This document shows positions 1-6,526 of a stretch of DNA of 13,112 bases, piece by piece; position 1 is the stretch's first letter, and each line of letters begins with the position of its first letter. Under the pieces are notes generated by a model. It had not been told where the DNA came from, made no database searches, and was given only the letters and a program-made list of their open reading frames with translations. A program made the translations under genes and the position numbers. The stretch is from an uncultured Bdellovibrio sp. (GTDB lineage: Bacteria; Bdellovibrionota; Bdellovibrionia; Bdellovibrionales; Bdellovibrionaceae), in NCBI GenBank assembly GCA_937871355.1, contig CALMPX010000085.1:1-13112 (forward strand). The letters are read 5' to 3'.

Positions 1-192
1 TGTATCATTGAAGATGTCATTACATCAGGTGGTCAAGTTATCTTAAGCACAAACGATTTGCGCGCCAGCGGAGCCGGCTCAATTAATTCGGTTCTTTGTA
101 TCATTAATCGCGGCGGAGAAGAAGCTGAGAAAAAACTAAAGCTGCATAACTTAAAATTACACAGCCTTTTTGTAAAATCAGATTTTAATTAA
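1..192 (+). CDS. pyrE: Orotate phosphoribosyltransferase, C-terminal part (5' end outside window)
   Basis: Reading frame 1 is open from the window edge to TAA at 190-192, giving 63 residues. It starts inside the PRPP-binding loop: CIIEDVITSGG is the acidic pair plus T-S-G-G signature of type I phosphoribosyltransferases. The following text (Q-V-I-L-S-T-N-D-L-R-A-S-G-A, then V-L-C-I-I-N-R-G-G, ending L-H-S-L-F-V-K-S-D-F) fits the C-terminus of orotate phosphoribosyltransferase, which joins orotate and PRPP to form OMP in cytosolic pyrimidine synthesis. The orotate-side residues lie outside the window, so another purine or pyrimidine phosphoribosyltransferase is possible but less likely. The gene converges on the protease gene, with 8 bases between the two stop codons. 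Confidence 0.8.
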   Translation, partial: CIIEDVITSGGQVILSTNDLRASGAGSINSVLCIINRGGEEAEKKLKLHNLKLHSLFVKSDFN

Positions 193-196
193 TTGA

Positions 197-227
197 AATA
201 TTACTTAGCTAATTTCTTTGTAATATT
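197..227. repeat. AT-rich 8-bp inverted repeat between convergent genes
   Basis: AATATTAC (197-204) and GTAATATT (220-227) are perfect inverted arms with a 15-base spacer. The hairpin covers the last codons and stop of the clostripain gene and sits 4 bases after the pyrE stop. It is almost pure A/T and no clear T-run follows on either strand, so it is at best a weak bidirectional terminator or an mRNA 3'-end structure. Confidence 0.35.
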
Positions 228-1376
228 ATTCCAACCTGTAGCTTGGCTTGATTGCAATTTATTGTAACGTGATTGATAACTATTCGGCGATGTAGGAAGC
301 CAAATCGATACGCCACTAGCCGCTTCATAGCCCACACCGTTATCTGTTGTTAAAACTAAATCATTTATTTTGGACTGCACATCAGATAATAAATCAATTC
401 TAACGGAAGTTAAATTTAATTCTTTAAGTTTTTTCGCAAAGTCTCCTAAATCCACATAATCAATATGCGAAAATGCCAGTGAATTTTTAACGACTTTTTT
501 TACTTGGGCTAGATCTGCTGTTTTTAATGTATTCAAGTTAGTGGCTAAATTTCCAATCGCAGTATAGGCCCCTGATAATTTCGTCATGTCCCAAGCACTG
601 AATGTCGTACCTTGTTTGTCACCATATACTCCCGTCGACAAATAACCGGCCGCATATTCTTTACTTAAAAGAATCGCCACTTCACGTGGAGTCATAGTTG
701 GAGAGGCTGACCATTTCGCTAAGAACGGCTGGTAGGGCCATCCTTCCGCCGGAATAGTTTCTTGTGATCCAACAAAATAATCGACACTGTCTTTCATCTC
801 GCCGGCCACTTCTACCATTTGCATCAAGCACGCATCGCTTCCATATATATCAACATTATGTCCGATCGCTGCCTTCGCATCAGCCATCGCTAAACCTAAC
901 TGCTCTGTTGTAATACGATTTCCACTGTTATCATCAAATGAAATATCTCTGACCGGCGGAGTTGTTACTGTTTTTCTCCAGCCGGAGCCATGATTCCAAA
1001 CAGCAATAAAATAATGTTGAGCTGGATAGTTCTGAACACCCCAACGTACAAAGCTTTGTAGGTTTTTATAATCACCCATATCATAATTTTTCATCTCTTG
1101 AAGCGACTTACTGATGACTTTATCTGGTGTGTTTGATTTGTCGATATAAAGACGCTTTGTGATATTGCTATCAGCCGTTCCCCAATCAACGATTATATTT
1201 AAATCGTTACTTGATCCAATTTTTTCCATCTCTTTAATATTCATTTCGCCGAATTCGCTCAAATTATTATGACCATTTAAAAAAATGAGAAAGGTCCATT
1301 CTTTTTTTTGTACCTGGGACCATGATGTTACTGAGAAAAATAAAATAGCGATTAAAGTGGTTCTAAACAAGCTCAC
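201..1376 (-). CDS. Secreted clostripain-family (C11) cysteine peptidase
   Basis: The product has 391 residues. Residues 1-20 form a signal peptide (short basic start, hydrophobic stretch to about residue 17, then S-W-S-Q), so it is exported. The mature start K-E-W-T-F-L-I-F-L-N-G-H-N-N-L is the usual opening of clostripain-like peptidases. The catalytic pair is visible: His129 in VWNHGSGWR and Cys183 in YGSDACLMQ. Known C11 members cleave mainly after Arg or Lys and often self-process; the cleavage preference here is assumed. The end (G-V-S-I-W-L-P followed by Y-Q-S-R-Y) also fits the family. The start is GTG at 1374-1376, with GGAGGG three bases upstream; no better in-frame start gives a signal peptide. 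It is transcribed alone, downstream of the M13 gene's terminator. A likely role is extracellular or periplasmic protein digestion, which would suit a predator. Confidence 0.88.
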   Translation of the reverse strand: MSLFRTTLIAILFFSVTSWSQVQKKEWTFLIFLNGHNNLSEFGEMNIKEMEKIGSSNDLNIIVDWGTADSNITKRLYIDKSNTPDKVISKSLQEMKNYDMGDYKNLQSFVRWGVQNYPAQHYFIAVWNHGSGWRKTVTTPPVRDISFDDNSGNRITTEQLGLAMADAKAAIGHNVDIYGSDACLMQMVEVAGEMKDSVDYFVGSQETIPAEGWPYQPFLAKWSASPTMTPREVAILLSKEYAAGYLSTGVYGDKQGTTFSAWDMTKLSGAYTAIGNLATNLNTLKTADLAQVKKVVKNSLAFSHIDYVDLGDFAKKLKELNLTSVRIDLLSDVQSKINDLVLTTDNGVGYEAASGVSIWLPTSPNSYQSRYNKLQSSQATGWNNITKKLAK

Positions 1377-1503
1377 AAACCCTCCGTGGTTTTTAGTATC
1401 ATTTTAGTCTGAGCTGCTGTTTCAGCAGAAGGCAGATAAAAACACGGTTCCGTTTTGAAACTGGGCCTAAGGAGGAATATTTTTTAGATCTAAGTCTGGA
1501 TAT

Positions 1504-1539
1504 AAAAAAAAGGAGCTGATTATTATCAGCTCCTTTTTT
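1504..1539 (-). terminator. Rho-independent terminator of the M13 peptidase gene
   Basis: AGGAGCTGAT (1511-1520) and ATCAGCTCCT (1525-1534) form a perfect 10-bp stem with a TATT loop. It is flanked by seven A (1504-1510) and six T (1534-1539), so on the minus strand the stem is followed by a T-run. It begins immediately after the M13 stop codon. The symmetry would let it work on the plus strand too, but no plus-strand gene ends here. Confidence 0.9.
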
Positions 1540-1540
1540 C

Positions 1541-3562
1541 TTACCAAATCTGAATTTGATCTTTAGGTTCTAAAAATAACTTGTCACCTTTTTTACAACT
1601 GTAGGCTTCCTGGAAGCCCGGTTGATGCTTCATTTGCTCGTTGATACGAGCATAACCCATACTATGTGGATCAGTTTTTAGTTGCATCTCTTTGGCTTTA
1701 TCACGCACGACTTCACACCATAAGCGTCCATTGGCCACAAAAAATTTCTTTTTATCTTCGATGGTCCCTTTATTTTCAGGAAAAGCTGCATTGTAGGCGA
1801 AAGTTAAACCGACTAAATCGGCCACGTTCTCGCCTAATGTTAAAGATCCATTATGACCAATTTTATCAAACTGCTCGATCATCTTTGCGCCGCGTGCTTT
1901 GAATTTTTCGACATCAGCATTCGTCATCCACTGCTTCAATTCACCTTTGGCGTTGAATTTAGATCCTTCGTCGTCAATTGAATGACCTAATTCATGTCCC
2001 ACAACAGCACCAACCGCGCCCAAATTTTCAATGATATCACCTTCTGGCACAAAGAAAGGATATTGAAGAATTCCAATCGGCATTACAAACTTATTCTTGG
2101 TCGGATCATAATAAGCATTCACCGTTAACGGAGGCATGCCCCAGGCGTATATGTTCACACCCGTTTTCAAACGATCCAGCGTACGCTTGTGCCCCGCTAA
2201 TGCAAGTTTTCGGCCGTTGGCATAGGGCTGAGTATCACTTAAAATCTGAATAGGCTTAAAATCCCATTCCTTTGCACTGTTCGGTTGAATAATTTGTAAC
2301 GTGGCCTTTTCAATTTTCTCTAAAGCGCCTTTTTTACTCTCAGTCGAAAGCCAGGTATTTTTCTTGATTCCATCGACAATCGATTGACGAATTTTAACAG
2401 TAACGTCGACCATTTTTTGTTTTGGAAAATTTTTAAAAATACGGTTCATCAGTTCCAAATCAAGTTCTTTGCCAAAGGCTCCCATGACCGAAGACGTGCA
2501 ACGCTCTTGTCGATCGGCACGTACTGGCGGGCCACCTAGATATTTATGACTAAACTCTAAACGTTTTTTAAACAAATCTGGATAAGCGTCGTCCATAAAT
2601 TCACGGGCACTTCTAAAAAGATACATATCTTTTAAGACAGGTAAGTTTTCCGCTTTTAACTCTTTCTGAGCGAAAAGAAAATTTTCTGGAACAAAATCAC
2701 GAATCAAAGTCGTTTTCGGAACGTTTTTATTAAAGAATTGTTCTAATCCAACAATGTTGGTTAATTTAAAATAATCTTGACGCTTAACATAGGGAGCTTC
2801 TGTCCAACGTTTTCTCATCTCGGCTGGGCGAGGAGTAATATCTTTAAATCGCCTCTCAAATTCAACAACTGCGAGCGCGCGCTTCAACAAATCTGCTTTA
2901 TTGGCTTCAGGGTAAACTGTCGTAAAAAAATCAGCCATCAATTGAGCATAGGCATCAGTAAGCTCTTTGTTTTCGTAGTAACTATGCTCTGGTAAAAACA
3001 TAAAGTTAGCATCAAAGGTAATGTCATAAATAAGTGGCTTGTTAATATTCGGAGTAATCTCGTAACTCAGAAATGACCACTCATCATTTTCCATATTTTT
3101 TTTATTTAAGCTGATAAAATCTTGAATGGTTTTAATTTTTTCAATCGTATTTTTTAATTTCCCGACCAAAGCGATTTCTTCTTTAGCTGATTCTTTTTCA
3201 TTCATACAGGCTTTATAATAAGACTTCATTTGTAATGAACGTTGCGACAGATTTTTTTCAGAATCAATATTCAAAAAAAATTCTTTCTTTTTGTCTAATA
3301 GACGTTCGCTCGAATCACTAAAAGAGAATGTATGCGAACTACGGTCTTCTCGAAGCTTAAAACTCGCCTCAACATCACCGCAAACATACTCATGAAAATC
3401 ATCACAAGGTTTTATTTTCTCATTGAGACTGTAAATACGTTTTTCAGGAATAGCCGAACTGGGCACAACTGCTTTTTTTTCTTCGGCCTGAGCTAAGGCA
3501 CTAAATAATAAACTTTGAAGCACAATAGCTAAAATCATAAATCTAAATTTTAACAATGACAT
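1541..3562 (-). CDS. M13-family (neprilysin/PepO-like) zinc endopeptidase, exported
   Basis: This is a 673-residue protein, the normal size for the family. The signal peptide covers about residues 1-26, with A-Q-A before E-E as the likely cleavage site. The N-terminal M13 signature K-P-C-D-D-F-H-E-Y-V-C-G lies near residues 51-62. The catalytic domain carries the zinc site H523-E-L-G-H527 within VVGHELGHSIDDEG, and the second motif GENVAD with E578 (third zinc ligand) and D582. The substrate-backbone and C-terminal blocks are also present (D-P-H-S then A-R-I-N-E, and F-Q-E-A-Y-S-C, ending I-Q-I-W). M13 enzymes cleave peptides rather than large proteins, so a periplasmic or outer-membrane peptidase is expected. 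The ATG at 3560-3562 has GGAGG five bases upstream. It is a single gene with its own terminator, next to but not co-terminated with the clostripain gene. Confidence 0.95.
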   Translation of the reverse strand: MSLLKFRFMILAIVLQSLLFSALAQAEEKKAVVPSSAIPEKRIYSLNEKIKPCDDFHEYVCGDVEASFKLREDRSSHTFSFSDSSERLLDKKKEFFLNIDSEKNLSQRSLQMKSYYKACMNEKESAKEEIALVGKLKNTIEKIKTIQDFISLNKKNMENDEWSFLSYEITPNINKPLIYDITFDANFMFLPEHSYYENKELTDAYAQLMADFFTTVYPEANKADLLKRALAVVEFERRFKDITPRPAEMRKRWTEAPYVKRQDYFKLTNIVGLEQFFNKNVPKTTLIRDFVPENFLFAQKELKAENLPVLKDMYLFRSAREFMDDAYPDLFKKRLEFSHKYLGGPPVRADRQERCTSSVMGAFGKELDLELMNRIFKNFPKQKMVDVTVKIRQSIVDGIKKNTWLSTESKKGALEKIEKATLQIIQPNSAKEWDFKPIQILSDTQPYANGRKLALAGHKRTLDRLKTGVNIYAWGMPPLTVNAYYDPTKNKFVMPIGILQYPFFVPEGDIIENLGAVGAVVGHELGHSIDDEGSKFNAKGELKQWMTNADVEKFKARGAKMIEQFDKIGHNGSLTLGENVADLVGLTFAYNAAFPENKGTIEDKKKFFVANGRLWCEVVRDKAKEMQLKTDPHSMGYARINEQMKHQPGFQEAYSCKKGDKLFLEPKDQIQIW

Positions 3563-3617
3563 GGAATCCTCCGAAGGAATATCTTTGCAGCTTTAAGAAC
3601 GGACGTGAAGCTTTTTT

Positions 3618-3651
3618 TACACAGTGCACGTGCCCTTGGTCTAACTGTGTA
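3618..3651. repeat. Inverted repeat with inner palindrome in divergent intergenic region
   Basis: TACACAGT (3618-3625) and ACTGTGTA (3644-3651) are perfect 8-bp arms around an 18-base spacer. The spacer begins with the self-complementary octamer GCACGTGC (3626-3633). It lies 56 bases upstream of the M13 start codon and about 100 upstream of the aminotransferase start. No T-run follows on either strand, so it does not read as a terminator. An operator or a leader hairpin of the M13 mRNA is possible. The rest of the 191-base gap holds short repeats of TTTGCG/TTGCGCC (3654-3682) and no gene. Confidence 0.35.
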
Positions 3652-3690
3652 CTTTGCGCCTTGCGCCCTTGATCTCTTTGCGACTTTCAG

Positions 3691-3719
3691 GTGACTTCAC
3701 GACCGTTTCAAACAATAAT
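3691..3719 (+). promoter_or_regulatory. Possible sigma70-like promoter of the aminotransferase cluster
   Basis: GTGACT (3691-3696, four of six matches to TTGACA) and AATAAT (3714-3719, five of six matches to TATAAT) are separated by 17 bases. This predicts a start near 3726 and a leader of roughly 28 bases holding the AGGAG site at 3743-3747. The hexamer CAATAAT recurs 13 bases on (3725-3731), preceded by TG, as an alternative extended -10. The match is moderate and in AT-rich DNA, hence the low confidence. Confidence 0.35.
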
Positions 3720-3753
3720 ATATGCAATAATTGACCCTTAACAGGAGATACAC

Positions 3754-4905
3754 ATGAGCGTACCGTTTATCGATTTAAAATCACAATATAAAGCCTTAAA
3801 AAATTCGATTGATTCTCGCATACAAAAAGTTCTTGAAAGCGGTGCCTACATCAACGGACCCGAAGTGGCCGAGCTCGAAAAACTTTTAGCATCACACACT
3901 GGAACTAAATATTGTTTGGCCGTTGGCAGTGGAACAGACGCTTTGGTGCTTCCCTTGATGGGTTTAGGCATTGGTCAAGATCGTCATGCAGCAGACGAAG
4001 TTATCACAACAGGTTTTTCATTTATTGCTACAGCCGAAACAATTTGCTTAGCCGGAGCCACTCCTATCTACGTTGATATTGATAAAAAAACTTTTAATAT
4101 CGACACAACGAAAATTGAAGCGGCCATTACGTCAAAAACAAAGGCCATCATGCCCGTTTCTTTATACGGTCAAGTGGCCGACTTAGATGAAATCAACGCT
4201 ATTGCCAAAAAACATAATCTTCATGTGATCGAAGACACAGCTCAATCTTACGGAGCTGGTTACAAAACTAAAAAATCTGGCGCTTGTACGACTGCCGCAG
4301 GAACGTCTTTCTATCCAGCGAAACCACTTGGTTGCTATGGTGAGGGCGGGGCGATTTTTACCAACGATGACAATCTTTACTTAGCGATGAAAGAAATACG
4401 CGAACACGGTTCTGAAAAACGTTATTACCACACTCGTCTTGGCTTAAATGCCCGTTTAGATACAATTCAATGCGCTATTCTTTTAGCTAAAATGGAACGT
4501 TACGACTGGGAAGTCGAAGCACGAAACAGTATTGCGACGAACTTCACTCACAGTTTTGCCGGATTAGAAAAATTTGACCCGCTATTTTCGACTCCTTTTG
4601 TTAAGCCAGGAAATAAAAGTGTTTGGGCTCAATACACTGTTACAGTAACCAATCGCGATGCGTTCCAAAAGAAAATGCAAGAGCTTGGTGTACCCACAAC
4701 TGTTCACTACCCACTAAGCATGCCTGACCAACCTTGGTATCAAAAACACACTCCTCAAAGATTTGAAATTCCAAATTCACGCTGGGCCGCAAATCATGTG
4801 ATCAGTCTTCCGATGTTCCCAGATATGGATTTAGCGACTCAATCTAAAGTCATCGAAGCTACGAAAACAGCTGTTCAATTTTCTTTTGAAAATAACAAAG
4901 CTTAG
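3754..4905 (+). CDS. DegT/DnrJ/EryC1/StrS-family sugar aminotransferase, WbpE-like
   Basis: This is a 383-residue PLP enzyme. The N-terminus (VPFIDLKSQY) and the G-S-G-T-D-A-L cofactor-phosphate motif are typical of the DegT family. The block PVSLYGQ is followed by V-I-E-D-T-A-Q-S-Y-G-A (PLP-ring aspartate) and by FYPAKPLGCYGEGGAIFTND, where K190 is the internal-aldimine lysine. G-L-N-A-R-L-D-T-I-Q then matches the sugar-binding region. From memory, the run of motifs is closest to WbpE, which aminates UDP-3-keto-2-acetamido-glucuronate in O-antigen sugar synthesis. No WbpA, WbpB or WbpD partners are in view, so the exact substrate is open. The ATG has AGGAG six bases upstream. The next gene starts 16 bases after the stop, so the two are probably co-transcribed. 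Confidence 0.88.
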   Translation: MSVPFIDLKSQYKALKNSIDSRIQKVLESGAYINGPEVAELEKLLASHTGTKYCLAVGSGTDALVLPLMGLGIGQDRHAADEVITTGFSFIATAETICLAGATPIYVDIDKKTFNIDTTKIEAAITSKTKAIMPVSLYGQVADLDEINAIAKKHNLHVIEDTAQSYGAGYKTKKSGACTTAAGTSFYPAKPLGCYGEGGAIFTNDDNLYLAMKEIREHGSEKRYYHTRLGLNARLDTIQCAILLAKMERYDWEVEARNSIATNFTHSFAGLEKFDPLFSTPFVKPGNKSVWAQYTVTVTNRDAFQKKMQELGVPTTVHYPLSMPDQPWYQKHTPQRFEIPNSRWAANHVISLPMFPDMDLATQSKVIEATKTAVQFSFENNKA

Positions 4906-4921
4906 TTTAAAAAAATATCAA

Positions 4922-5890
4922 ATGGGTAACGCAAAAACATACATACGAATAGCACTCGCGACACTGATGTTGTTTTTGCTTTACCGCAGCGGATTTCTTC
5001 AACTTGAAAAAATTCAATCTTCATTAAGCAATCCCCTTATTCTTACTTCTGGGTTTGTCATTTTCATTTTTCAATTCCTCATGTTTACAGCACGCTGGAA
5101 ACTAGTGACTTCGTTAATTGAAAAAATTTCCTTTTCTTTAGCGTTAAAACTTCATCTCACGGGACAATTTTTTAATACCTTTGTTCCCGGAGGCGTGGGG
5201 GGCGACGTCGTTAAAGCGATCGAACTTTCCGCTGCGATTCAACAGCCGAAGAAAAATACTTTAGCCTTAACGCTTTTAGACCGTGTCGTGGGCCTTTACA
5301 GCTTGATTCTTTTTTCGTTTGTCTTTTTATCAGTTGAAATGTCCCAGCTCAGCGAAGGAAACATTAAATACCTTGTAACTTCTGCCTGCTTATTCGTTAT
5401 TGCTGGACTTTGTATCCTATTAAGAAAAACGATTCGTGCTTTATTCTATAAATTGACTCAAAATTTGAAAAATGGATTTATCGTTAACATGCGTGAAAGC
5501 TTGCTTTATTTTTTCGACTACCTTGATCAACTCATCGCCAATGGAAAATTGAAATATTTTATTCTGATAAGTCTTATCGCACAGTTCCTATCAATTTTCT
5601 TTCTTTACCTAGTCGTGAACTCTTTGGTCGAGGCCCCACCACCTTACATCTTATTTTTTCCGTTGGCCTGTTTTGCGTTCATGGCCATGGCGATTCCCAT
5701 CACTCCAGGTGGTATTGGCTTGGGACAAGCTGCTTTTTTCTTTATTTTTAAATCTTTTGGCAGCCCAACGGCCGAAGCAGCCATTGTCGGAATCAGCTTA
5801 CTTCAGCTTTTTTATATTGTCTTAAGCCTACCAGGTGGTTACTACTTTATTAAATCCACGCATAAAAAAGACCCAGTACACAACAATTAA
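4922..5890 (+). CDS. Flippase-like integral membrane protein, LPG-synthase-TM/UPF0104 family
   Basis: The product has 322 residues and is almost wholly hydrophobic, with about seven or eight membrane helices by eye. Two family hallmarks are visible: GQFFNTFVPGGVGGDVVKA (residues 81-99) and, near residue 260, IPITPGGIGLGQAAF. These define the transmembrane domain shared by the N-terminal flippase half of MprF and by free-standing UPF0104 proteins. The C-terminal aminoacyl-transferase half of MprF is absent, so aminoacyl-lipid synthesis is not expected; lipid or lipid-linked sugar translocation is the usual guess. I chose ATG 4922. An in-frame TTG at 4886 would add 12 polar residues and overlap the aminotransferase gene, and neither start has a clear Shine-Dalgarno site. 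It probably acts in the same envelope pathway as the upstream aminotransferase. Confidence 0.82.
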   Translation: MGNAKTYIRIALATLMLFLLYRSGFLQLEKIQSSLSNPLILTSGFVIFIFQFLMFTARWKLVTSLIEKISFSLALKLHLTGQFFNTFVPGGVGGDVVKAIELSAAIQQPKKNTLALTLLDRVVGLYSLILFSFVFLSVEMSQLSEGNIKYLVTSACLFVIAGLCILLRKTIRALFYKLTQNLKNGFIVNMRESLLYFFDYLDQLIANGKLKYFILISLIAQFLSIFFLYLVVNSLVEAPPPYILFFPLACFAFMAMAIPITPGGIGLGQAAFFFIFKSFGSPTAEAAIVGISLLQLFYIVLSLPGGYYFIKSTHKKDPVHNN

Positions 5891-5947
5891 AATTTGTTGC
5901 GTCTGAAATAATTGTGCCTCTAAGATAACTTAACTTGAGACGACTTT

Positions 5948-5968
5948 CATCATCATCATCATCATCAT
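5948..5968 (+). repeat. (CAT)7 trinucleotide tract just upstream of a start codon
   Basis: Seven perfect tandem CAT units end 12 bases before the ATG at 5981, directly ahead of the GAGGG ribosome site (5973-5977). The tract lies in the untranslated gap between the flippase-like gene and the TIGR03546 gene. Unit-number change by polymerase slippage would alter promoter or leader spacing without changing any protein. Confidence 0.9.
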
Positions 5969-5980
5969 TAAAGAGGGCCT

Positions 5981-6511
5981 ATGACGTTACTTATTAAGCA
6001 AATCATCAATCTCATCAAAATGCTACACTCAGAAAATGGTATCTATCAAATCACTTGGGGCTTAACTCTCGGAGCTTTCTTAGGCTTCTCACCCTTCTTC
6101 TCCATTCAAACTTTTTTGATCTTCACGGTTTTACTCATTTTCCGCATTCAATTCGGAGCCGCCTTTCTGTCGGCATTCTTTTTTAAATTAGTAGCCTTCC
6201 TCATCGACCCCTTGGCAGATATCTTAGGTCGCTGGGCTTTGGAAAATTCATCTTTGCGCCCTTTATGGACATCACTTTACAATATGCCTGTAATTCCTTA
6301 CACTCGTTTTAATAATTCAATCGTAATGGGAAGTTTCCTGGTGGCTCTTGTGTTGTCGCCCTTCTTATTTTTCTTATTCAAATTCTTGATCACAAAATAT
6401 CGCACCCATATCGTCCAGTCGTTTGAGCGAACCAAGGCCTGGAAAGCGATTAAAGCCACCAAGTTTTATGACTACTACGCCAAATACGACGATCTTTACG
6501 GGCAACATTAA
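5981..6511 (+). CDS. TIGR03546-family membrane protein (DUF2062-like)
   Basis: This is a 176-residue protein with three hydrophobic regions (about residues 24-53, 57-82 and 112-138) and a basic, hydrophilic C-terminal tail. The stretch QITWGLTLGAFLGFSPFFS followed by R-I-Q-F-G-A-A resembles DUF2062 proteins (A-x-G-x-x-x-G-F/L-x-P with a following R-x-N-x-A-A). As I recall it, TIGR03546 is defined by occurrence in outer-membrane bacteria as one half of a two-gene pair with TIGR03545, and the next gene here is that partner. The ATG is preceded by GAGGG at 5973-5977, a short spacing. A 90-base gap containing a (CAT)7 tract precedes it, so it may have its own promoter, though read-through from the upstream genes is possible. 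The function is unknown; an inner-membrane anchor or partner for the downstream protein is inferred. Confidence 0.8.
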   Translation: MTLLIKQIINLIKMLHSENGIYQITWGLTLGAFLGFSPFFSIQTFLIFTVLLIFRIQFGAAFLSAFFFKLVAFLIDPLADILGRWALENSSLRPLWTSLYNMPVIPYTRFNNSIVMGSFLVALVLSPFLFFLFKFLITKYRTHIVQSFERTKAWKAIKATKFYDYYAKYDDLYGQH

Positions 6512-6526
6512 TAAAGGTTTATAAAT

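Noticed and set aside
1414..1428. Perfect small palindrome CTGCTG-TTT-CAGCAG upstream of the clostripain gene
   Set aside because: Six-base arms without a T-run or clear promoter context; could be a leader hairpin but nothing supports a function.
1466..1489. Strong Shine-Dalgarno-like TAAGGAGGAAT on the plus strand between the two protease genes
   Set aside because: No ATG, GTG or TTG follows at a usable distance; the reading frame stops within a few codons.
3540..3562. M13 peptidase ending in I-Q-I-W rather than the C-x-V-W of animal neprilysins, as a defect
   Set aside because: Many bacterial M13 enzymes lack that Cys; zinc and catalytic residues are all present.
4886..4921. TTG at 4886 as the start of the flippase-like gene
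   Set aside because: It would overlap the aminotransferase end by 20 bases and add a polar lead with no ribosome site; ATG 4922 is simpler.
5881..5899. CAACAA...TTGTTG hairpin over the stop of the flippase-like gene as a terminator
   Set aside because: Only 6 bp of stem, A/T loop and no T-run after it; read-through to the next gene is equally likely.
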